Below the pieces are notes generated by a model. The model ran no database searches. It was not told where the DNA came from and saw only the letters and a list, made by a program, of their open reading frames with translations. A program made the translations under genes and the position numbers. From contig JAITTD010000259.1 in assembly GCA_031287245.1 (NCBI GenBank), positions 1-19,600 of the forward strand: 19,600 nucleotides of DNA, read 5' to 3'. The DNA is from Bacteroidales bacterium (lineage in GTDB: Bacteria; Bacteroidota; Bacteroidia; Bacteroidales; UBA4181). Within the stretch, counting starts at the first letter, position 1. Each line of letters starts with the position of its first letter. Below, one piece after another: positions 13,955 to 19,600 of this stretch.

Positions 13955-15070
13955 TTGAATTTTACTGAATTAATCAATGAATACGGCTGGGAGGAGATAC
14001 AATCTCGCATTGAGGGCAAAACCTCCGTTGATGTCAAATTAGCTCTCAGCAAGGAAAGACGGAATATCGAAGACTTCATGGCGCTGGTTTCGCCTGCTGC
14101 TGCTGCCTGCATGGAACCAATGGCGCTGTTGAGCCGTAAATATACCCAACAACGGTTTGGGAACATCATCCAGTTCTACATACCGCTGTATCTCACCAAT
14201 TCGTGCATGAATCACTGTGTGTATTGCGGTTTCAATCACAACAACGACATCCGGCGCATCATCCTCACCGACGAACAGATTATGCAAGAAGTGGATGCCA
14301 TCAAGGCATTGGGCGACTTTCAGCACATCTTGCTGGTAACAGGCGAAAACCCTCGCGATGCCGGAATTGACTATATCGAACACGCCATCCGGTTGGTGAA
14401 ACCCTTTTTTCAGTCCATTTCCATTGAGGTACAGCCGCTGGCGGAGGCTGATTACAGGCGGCTGACAGAGGCGGGATTGAACGCGGTGTACTGCTATCAG
14501 GAAACCTACCACAAAGAACATTATAAAATGTATCACCCCAAAGGGATGAAATCGAAGTTTGACTGGCGTTTGGAAAGTTTCGACCGCATGGGGCGGGCAG
14601 GCGTGCGCAAAATAGGCTTGGGAGCGCTTATCGGCTTGGAAGATTGGCGTGTTGAGGCTATTTTCATGGCGCAACACTTGCGATATCTGCAAAAAAACTA
14701 TTGGCAGAGCAAGTATTCCATCTCTTTCCCGCGTATGCGCCCTTATTCAGGGCAGGCTTTCCAGCCAAACGTGATCATGAGCGACAGAGAACTGGCACAA
14801 CTCATCTTTGCATTCCGCATCTTCGACCATGACATAGAGATGACGCTGTCCACCCGCGAAAGTCCGTCATTCCGCGACAATATGACGTCCTTGGGCATTA
14901 CCTCGCTGAGCGCAGGCTCCAAAACCGATCCGGGAGGCTATGCGGTGTATCGCAACGAGTTGGAACAATGGACCATCAACGACAATCGCAGCCCCTGTGA
15001 GGTGTTGTCTGCCGTCAAAAAACAAGGCTATGAGGTGGTTTGGAAAGATTGGGATTTAAGCCTGCAATGA
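13955..15070 (+). CDS. thiH: 2-iminoacetate synthase (radical SAM tyrosine lyase)
   Basis: Cleaves tyrosine with S-adenosylmethionine to give dehydroglycine (2-iminoacetate) and p-cresol, supplying the nitrogen-carbon unit for the thiamine thiazole ring made by ThiG. The 371-residue protein has the radical-SAM CxxxCxxC motif at C84, C88, C91 (LTNSCMNHCVYCGFN) and continues with family-typical LLVTGENP, SIEVQPLAEADY, YQETYH, KIGLGALIGL, STRESPSFRDN, SKTDPGGYA and VWKDWD. It lacks the C-terminal cluster domain of the relative HydG. The start is TTG at 13955: an in-frame TAA lies 6 nt before it and the next Met is residue 42. No other thi gene is adjacent. It converges on speA with 3 nt between stops. 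Confidence 0.94.
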   Translation: MNFTELINEYGWEEIQSRIEGKTSVDVKLALSKERRNIEDFMALVSPAAAACMEPMALLSRKYTQQRFGNIIQFYIPLYLTNSCMNHCVYCGFNHNNDIRRIILTDEQIMQEVDAIKALGDFQHILLVTGENPRDAGIDYIEHAIRLVKPFFQSISIEVQPLAEADYRRLTEAGLNAVYCYQETYHKEHYKMYHPKGMKSKFDWRLESFDRMGRAGVRKIGLGALIGLEDWRVEAIFMAQHLRYLQKNYWQSKYSISFPRMRPYSGQAFQPNVIMSDRELAQLIFAFRIFDHDIEMTLSTRESPSFRDNMTSLGITSLSAGSKTDPGGYAVYRNELEQWTINDNRSPCEVLSAVKKQGYEVVWKDWDLSLQ

Positions 15071-15073
15071 TTG

Positions 15074-16966
15074 CTACTCCAAATAGGTATATCCGTACAA
15101 GCCCGACCTGTAGTTGGACAGGAACTCTTTTCCTTCCTCTGCGGTAATTAATCCTGCTTTTACCGAACCGGATACCCATGTTTCGACCGTGCGCACTAAT
15201 TTTTTGGGGTTGTACTGCACGTATTCGAGCACTTCGGCAACCGTTTCGCCATCAATCAACTTGTCAATCCCGTAGCCGTTGTCGGTCATAGAGATATGCA
15301 CCGCGTTGGTGTCGCCGAAAAGATTGTGCAAGTCGCCCAGTATTTCCTGATAAGCGCCCACGAGGAACACGCCGATGTAGTACGATTCGCGGTTTTTAAG
15401 CGAATGTACCGGCAAATGGCTGGAAAAATTTTTGGTGGAGATGAAATTATCAATCTTGCCATCCGAGTCGCAGGTGATGTCCTGCAAGGTGGCAAAACGC
15501 TCCGGTTTCTCGTCCAGCCTGTGGATAGGCATGATGGGAAATATCTGGTCGATAGCCCATGAATCGGGCAGGGACTGAAACAGAGAGAAATTACAAAAGT
15601 ATTTGTCGGAAAGCGATTTGGACAACTGTTTCAATTCATCCGGCGCGTGTTTGGATCCGCCTGTAAGATCGTAGGCTTCGAGCGCCACCGACCAGAAAAG
15701 ACGCTCAATGCGGGCGCGTGTACGCAGGTCTATCAAGCCCAAACTGAATAAATCAAGCGCTTCTTCGCGAATTTGTTGCGCGTCATGCCACGATTCCAAC
15801 ACTTTGCTTTGGTTGAGGTTGTCCCAGATGGAATAAATATCGCGAATCAACTCGTGGTCATTGTCTGACACCTCGTCGTTTTCGTCCCACGCGGGAACAG
15901 TGGTGGTTTCGAGCACTTCAAAGATGAGCACCGAATGATGAGCCGTCAGCGACCTTCCCGATTCGGTGATGATATTAGGATGGGGGAGGTTGTTTTTGTT
16001 GCTGGTGTCCACAAAGGTGGATATGGAGTCATTCACATACTCCTGAATGCTGTAATTGATGCTGCTTCCACTGATGGCTGAGCGCGTTCCGTCATAATCC
16101 ACGCCTAATCCGCCGCCGATGTCCACGAAATCTACTGCAAAACCCATTTCTCGAAGTTGCACGTAAAACTGCGAAGCTTCGCGCAAAGCGTTTTTAATGC
16201 GGCGTATTTTCGTCACCTGACTGCCTATGTGGAAGTGTATCAGGCGCAAACAGTCTTTCATCTCCTTCTTTTCGAGAATGTCTAAGGCTTCAAGTAATTC
16301 GCTCGAATTAAGCCCGAATTTGCTGATGTCGCCGCCCGATTCTTCCCATTTGCCGCTGCCGGTACTGGCTAATTTGATGCGAATGCCTATGTTGGGCTTC
16401 ACACGCAGCCTTTTAGCTATGGTGAGCACTAATTTCAACTCATTCAACTTCTCCACCACCAAGAAGATGCGTTTGCCCATCTTTTGCGCCAGAAGCGCCA
16501 ACTCAATGTAATCCTCGTCTTTGTAGCCGTTGCAGATAATCACAGAATCAGTGTCGGTGTTGATAGCCAGCACGGCATGAAGTTCCGGCTTGGAACCCGC
16601 TTCCAGCCCAATATTGAACTTCTTTCCGTGGCTGACAATTTCTTCCACCACCGGACGCATCTGGTTGACCTTGATGGGGTAGATGATGAAATTCTGCGCC
16701 TGATAGCCGTATTCCTCAGAGGCAATTTTAAAACTGTTGAAAATTTTCTCGATCCGGCTGTCAAGAATGTCAGGAAATCGCACCAAAACAGGCGTTGAAA
16801 CATCGCGAAGAAGCAATTCATCAATCACTTCCTTCAAATCAACACTGTTGCCATCGCCTTTGGGCGTCACGATCACATTCCCTTTTTCGTTGATAGAGAA
16901 GTAATTAAGACCCCATCCACCCACATTGTAAAGTTCTCCCGAATCCTCGGTTCTCCATTTTCTCAT
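15074..16966 (-). CDS. speA: Biosynthetic arginine decarboxylase
   Basis: PLP-dependent fold-type III enzyme converting arginine to agmatine, the first step of polyamine synthesis by the ADC route. The 630-residue protein matches the SpeA family in length and order: YPIKVNQ with the PLP lysine (K99), RLIHFHIGSQ (241-249), the glycine-rich VDIGGGLGVDYDG (280-292), ITESGRS, the helical insertion, and DITCDSDGKID containing the catalytic cysteine (C498). No part appears missing. ATG 16964-16966 gives the usual N-terminus (MRKWRTEDSGELYNVGGWG). Agmatine-processing genes are not in the window. Transcribed towards thiH; a -7 box lies 14 nt upstream of the start. Confidence 0.96.
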   Translation of the reverse strand: MRKWRTEDSGELYNVGGWGLNYFSINEKGNVIVTPKGDGNSVDLKEVIDELLLRDVSTPVLVRFPDILDSRIEKIFNSFKIASEEYGYQAQNFIIYPIKVNQMRPVVEEIVSHGKKFNIGLEAGSKPELHAVLAINTDTDSVIICNGYKDEDYIELALLAQKMGKRIFLVVEKLNELKLVLTIAKRLRVKPNIGIRIKLASTGSGKWEESGGDISKFGLNSSELLEALDILEKKEMKDCLRLIHFHIGSQVTKIRRIKNALREASQFYVQLREMGFAVDFVDIGGGLGVDYDGTRSAISGSSINYSIQEYVNDSISTFVDTSNKNNLPHPNIITESGRSLTAHHSVLIFEVLETTTVPAWDENDEVSDNDHELIRDIYSIWDNLNQSKVLESWHDAQQIREEALDLFSLGLIDLRTRARIERLFWSVALEAYDLTGGSKHAPDELKQLSKSLSDKYFCNFSLFQSLPDSWAIDQIFPIMPIHRLDEKPERFATLQDITCDSDGKIDNFISTKNFSSHLPVHSLKNRESYYIGVFLVGAYQEILGDLHNLFGDTNAVHISMTDNGYGIDKLIDGETVAEVLEYVQYNPKKLVRTVETWVSGSVKAGLITAEEGKEFLSNYRSGLYGYTYLE

Positions 16967-16979
16967 CTCAAATAAATAA

Positions 16980-16987
16980 CAAATTTA
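16980..16987 (-). promoter_or_regulatory. Candidate -7 box of speA
   Basis: The complement of CAAATTTA is TAAATTTG, a perfect TAnnTTTG, 14 nt upstream of the speA ATG. The -33 box is poor. The rest of the 204-nt gap to the GH3-like gene is strongly AT-rich and contains that gene's promoter but no ORF. Confidence 0.4.
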
Positions 16988-17113
16988 GCTCAACTTAAAA
17001 GCGCGAAATTACAGAATGTTACGCTTGAAAAATATTTTTTGGTAAATATTTTTTTAAAATAATATATAAGTGGCTGATTTTAAGCATGTATTATTTTTTT
17101 ATATTTTTTATAT

Positions 17114-17144
17114 TTTGCCATATTGCAAATAATGCTTACTTTTG
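17114..17144 (+). promoter_or_regulatory. Promoter of the GH3-like gene
   Basis: TTTG (17114-17117), 19 nt, then TACTTTTG (17137-17144): both boxes match the Bacteroidetes consensus, 27 nt before the ATG at 17171. Confidence 0.65.
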
Positions 17145-17170
17145 ACGGTTTTTTCAGATAAACAAACCTC

Positions 17171-18676
17171 ATGTTGATTAATTCCATTGTGAATGCCGTT
17201 TCTTCGCGGCGATTGAAACAGATTGACCGATTCAAAGAGCGCCCGAATTTAGTGCAGCAGGAGGTGCTTTTCAGTTTGATACGGAAAGCGCAAAATACCG
17301 AATGGGGAAAAAAGTGTGGCTTTGCTGCCATCCAGTCCATCCGCGATTTTCAGAAAAGGGTGCCGATTCAGACATACGAAGAAATGAAACCCTACATAGA
17401 CCGCGTTCGCCACGGGGAAAAGAATATTTTATGGCCCGGCGCAACGAAATGGTTTGCCAAATCGTCGGGAACCACCGACAGCAAAAGTAAGTTCGTGCCT
17501 GTGACCAATGAATCTCTCTCCAATTGCCATTACCGAGGAGGCAAGGATGTTGTTTTGTCCTATTTAAGGCAATATCCCAACACTCGCATCCTCACAGGCA
17601 AAACACTGACGCTTGGCGGAAGTCATCAAATAGACAGCTATTACAAAAAATCATTTTACGGAGATTTGTCCGCTGTGATGATTGAAAATGTGCCGTTTAT
17701 TGCCAATACTCTTCGCACACCACCCGCAAAAGTGGCATTATTGAATGATTTTGACGATAAAATAGCCAAAATAGCGGAGATATGTACCAAACAGCATGTG
17801 GTATCCTTTGCGGGCGTTCCTTCATGGAATTTGGTATTGATGAAATACATGCTTGCCCACACCGGTAAGAACAATATACTGGACATTTGGCCCGATATGG
17901 AGTTGTTTATTCATGGAGGAGTCAGTTTTTTGCCTTACAGAGAGCAGTATCAGCAGATGTTCCCAAGTGATAACATGCACTATGTGGAGACCTACAACGC
18001 CTCAGAAGGCTTTTTCGCCTTGCAGGACAGCGCGGGCAGCGATGATATGCTGTTGATGCTCGACTATCACGTCTTTTTCGAGTTCGTACCGCTTGACCGG
18101 TTAGGAAATAACAACTGCGACGCTTTGACCATCGAAGAAGTCGAAACAGGCGTCAACTATGCCGTTATTATTTCCACCAACAGCGGGCTGTGGCGGTATC
18201 TCATAGGAGATACAGTGGTATTTACTTCACTGTTCCCGCACAAAATTAAAGTTTCCGGTCGCACCAAGCAATTCATCAATGCCTTTGGCGAAGAAATTAT
18301 CGTTGACAATGCCGAAAAAGCATTGCAGGAAGCCTGCAGGACAACCGCTGCCGCCATTACCGAATATACAGCCGGTCCTGTGTATATGGACAGCCAAAAC
18401 AACGGAACGCACGAATGGCTGGTGGAATTTGAAAAACAACCCAACGATTTGGAAAAATTCACGCAAGCACTTGATACTGCGCTATGTGCGCTTAATTCAG
18501 ATTATGAAGCCAAACGCAACAAAAACACCACTCTGCGAATGCCCATCGTACATTCCTTGCCACAAGGCACATTCTACAAATGGATGAAACAATGCGGCAA
18601 ATTAGGCGGGCAAAACAAAGTGCCCCGCTTGTGCAACGACCGGCGACACTTGGATGCAATCCTGCAACAACTTTAA
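17171..18676 (+). CDS. GH3 family (auxin-responsive promoter type) acyl-adenylate ligase-like protein
   Basis: A complete 501-residue member of the GH3 family, in the adenylate-forming (ANL) superfamily. WFAKSSGTTDSKSKFVPVT (residues 94-112) is the ATP phosphate-binding loop, VETYNASEGFFALQD (272-286) the second ATP motif, and LWRYLIGDTV (340-349) matches the third motif carrying the ribose-binding aspartate. Plant GH3 enzymes conjugate amino acids to jasmonate or auxin; bacterial members, common in Bacteroidetes, have no settled substrate, so an acyl-amino-acid or amide ligase activity is inferred only. No signal peptide. It stands alone with its own promoter; its stop codon overlaps the promoter of the next gene. 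Confidence 0.9.
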   Translation: MLINSIVNAVSSRRLKQIDRFKERPNLVQQEVLFSLIRKAQNTEWGKKCGFAAIQSIRDFQKRVPIQTYEEMKPYIDRVRHGEKNILWPGATKWFAKSSGTTDSKSKFVPVTNESLSNCHYRGGKDVVLSYLRQYPNTRILTGKTLTLGGSHQIDSYYKKSFYGDLSAVMIENVPFIANTLRTPPAKVALLNDFDDKIAKIAEICTKQHVVSFAGVPSWNLVLMKYMLAHTGKNNILDIWPDMELFIHGGVSFLPYREQYQQMFPSDNMHYVETYNASEGFFALQDSAGSDDMLLMLDYHVFFEFVPLDRLGNNNCDALTIEEVETGVNYAVIISTNSGLWRYLIGDTVVFTSLFPHKIKVSGRTKQFINAFGEEIIVDNAEKALQEACRTTAAAITEYTAGPVYMDSQNNGTHEWLVEFEKQPNDLEKFTQALDTALCALNSDYEAKRNKNTTLRMPIVHSLPQGTFYKWMKQCGKLGGQNKVPRLCNDRRHLDAILQQL

Positions 18677-18681
18677 ATTTG
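18649..18681 (+). promoter_or_regulatory. Promoter of the TANFOR-like gene, overlapping the 3' end of the GH3-like gene
   Basis: CTTG (18649-18652), 21 nt, then TAAATTTG (18674-18681). The -7 box shares its TAA with the GH3-like stop codon. Transcription from here would give a leader of about 110 nt that contains the whole 11-bp repeat array. Confidence 0.5.
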
Positions 18682-18724
18682 CCGTAACAAAAGAAGGTCT
18701 ATAAATATAATGTATAGTGAGATG

Positions 18725-18801
18725 TAGTGATTCAATAGTGATTCGATGGTGATACAATAGTGATACAATAGTGATTCGATGGTGATACAATAGTGATAAA
18801 T
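18725..18801 (+). repeat. 11-bp tandem repeat array, 7 units, ending in the next start codon
   Basis: Units in order: TAGTGATTCAA, TAGTGATTCGA, TGGTGATACAA, TAGTGATACAA, TAGTGATTCGA, TGGTGATACAA, TAGTGATAAAT. A degenerate partial unit (TAGTGAGATG) precedes at 18715. The last unit overlaps the ATG at 18800. Units 2-3 and 5-6 are the same pair, so a 33-bp higher-order period is present, pointing to duplication of blocks. Confidence 0.93.
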
Positions 18802-19600
18802 GGTACAAACAACCAACATATTCAAACCTTTCAAAAAATGGCAAACCCTTTTCCTTGCCATTTCATTGTCCATTGTCTGTCCATTATCCATTGCTCAGGT
18901 TTTTCCGGTGAATGTCAATACGGTGCTTGCGCCGCCCTATTCGGTGTATCTGGCGGACTATGCGGCGCCGGGATGCGAGCAGTTGCGGGTGACGCTGATA
19001 CAGCGGGATATGTCGCAGGCGTCGTACCAGTTGTTTTTGCGTATGAGCATCGCGCTGGGCGGGCGGGAAATCATCCGCACATCGGGCAATTACCGCCCTT
19101 CGCCGCTGACGGTCTTGCCGGGGGTGCCGACCGTTATTTCGGGCAGCGACCTCTATCATTATCTCGACCCGCAGAACATGGATTTTATCGGCTACAGCCG
19201 CGAAACTTACATCCGCACCAAATCCCTGCCCGAAGGCGCATATCAGATTACTTTTACCGCATTTGACTACAGCCGTCCGGATGTGGCGGTGAGCCTTCCC
19301 GGAACCACCTTCTGCTACCTGATGAAAGCCGAGCCGCCCCTGCTCAATATGCCGCCCAACCAGTTTGTTCAGCCTGCCATGCCTGTGCAGAGCGTGCTGT
19401 TCAGTTGGCTTCCGCGCACCGTTGCCTCGCCCAACTCCTACAACAGCACCGAATACCTGCTGGAACTCTTTGAAATACGCCCCGCAGGCTATCATCCTAA
19501 TGAGATAGTCAACAATACCCGCCCTGTATTTACGGTAACCCAAAGTTCGCCGCAGTATATGTACAATGTAAGCGACCCTCCGCTGACGGCGGGTATGCAA
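18800..19600 (+). CDS. Secreted TANFOR-like surface protein, N-terminal part (runs off window)
   Basis: The frame is open for 267 codons from ATG 18800 to the window end. Residues 1-33 are a signal peptide: a basic segment (FKPFKKW), a hydrophobic core (TLFLAISLSIVCPLS) and an A-Q cleavage site, giving a mature start QVFPVNVNTVLAPPYSVYL. The mature part resembles the N-terminal region of large Bacteroidetes surface proteins known as TANFOR/Fn3-type: DYAAPGCEQLRVTLIQRDM, ISGSDLYHYLDPQNMDF, LPEGAYQITFTAFDYSRPDV, CYLMKAEPPLLNMPP, VLFSWLPRT, EYLLELFEIRPAGYHPNEIV. The likely role is extracellular or outer-membrane-associated, possibly with type IX secretion, but a C-terminal sorting domain cannot be checked here. 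The gene is GC-richer than the repeat array preceding it. Confidence 0.75.
   Translation, partial: MVQTTNIFKPFKKWQTLFLAISLSIVCPLSIAQVFPVNVNTVLAPPYSVYLADYAAPGCEQLRVTLIQRDMSQASYQLFLRMSIALGGREIIRTSGNYRPSPLTVLPGVPTVISGSDLYHYLDPQNMDFIGYSRETYIRTKSLPEGAYQITFTAFDYSRPDVAVSLPGTTFCYLMKAEPPLLNMPPNQFVQPAMPVQSVLFSWLPRTVASPNSYNSTEYLLELFEIRPAGYHPNEIVNNTRPVFTVTQSSPQYMYNVSDPPLTAGMQ

Noticed and set aside
13861..13955. TPP riboswitch ahead of thiH
   Set aside because: The conserved CUGAGA and ACCUGAUCUGGAUAAUACCAGCG-type cores are absent; only a short unrelated stem-loop is seen.
13955..15070. HydG (hydrogenase maturase) as an alternative to ThiH
   Set aside because: At 371 residues it lacks the C-terminal cluster-binding domain of HydG, and the C-terminal VWKDWD and other segments match ThiH throughout.
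18725..18801. CRISPR-like array
   Set aside because: Units are 11 bp in direct tandem without spacers, and no cas genes are present.
18884..19600. Long minus-strand open frame (238 codons) and a plus-strand frame at 18793-19266 in the same place
   Set aside because: Both overlap the TANFOR-like frame, which has a signal peptide, family-like sequence and is open to the window end. The alternatives have Arg/His/Gly-rich shadow composition and no recognisable domain.

Overview
The window looks like chromosomal DNA from a Bacteroidota bacterium, most likely order Bacteroidales. Evidence: upstream regions carry the Bacteroidetes-type sigma box TAnnTTTG (several with a TTG/TTTG box about 19-21 nt upstream) rather than sigma70 boxes; Shine-Dalgarno sequences are weak; the gene families (DUF5063, DUF5618, RhuM-PLD-like protein, GH3-like ligase, TANFOR-like secreted protein) are typical of that phylum. 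Genus cannot be named from the sequence alone.

Layout. 1-140 (-): 5' end of a transposase with an IS3/IS911-type HTH. 216-3232 (-): a compact probable operon, in transcription order a BtuF/FepB-like lipoprotein, DUF5063, a DEDDy 3'-5' exonuclease and endonuclease III (nth). 3424-6694 (+): a leuS gene that stops at 544 codons, a RhuM-family gene 5 nt later, a frameshifted small ORF, and a uracil-DNA-glycosylase-family protein. 6743-9983 (-): ribD, a lone nuoK and a CLC channel, in a tight co-directional run. 10039-11670 (-): a secreted nitroreductase-like protein and a BtuC/FecCD permease. 11763-13266 (+): a secreted beta-propeller protein and DUF5618. 13625-13696 (-): initiator tRNA-fMet. 13955-15070 (+) thiH converges, with 3 nt between, on 15074-16966 (-) speA. 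17171-18676 (+): GH3-like ligase. 18800-end (+): N-terminal part of a secreted TANFOR-like protein that runs off the window.

How it fits together. The recognisable functions are core metabolism (riboflavin, thiamine, polyamine/agmatine, respiration), DNA repair (nth, exonuclease, UDG family) and metal/siderophore/corrinoid uptake. The striking theme is that genes normally found in operons or complexes stand apart from their partners: nuoK without any other nuo gene, thiH without thiC/E/G/S/F, the permease 6.8 kb from the binding protein with no ATPase in view, and leuS without its 3' part. This suggests a rearranged chromosome. Two direct-repeat structures are placed where they could matter: 8-bp repeats inside the leuS frame, and an 11-bp tandem array that runs into the start codon of the TANFOR-like gene. 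The strongest lead is the truncated leuS with a RhuM gene attached: either a recent disruption or a split leucyl-tRNA synthetase.
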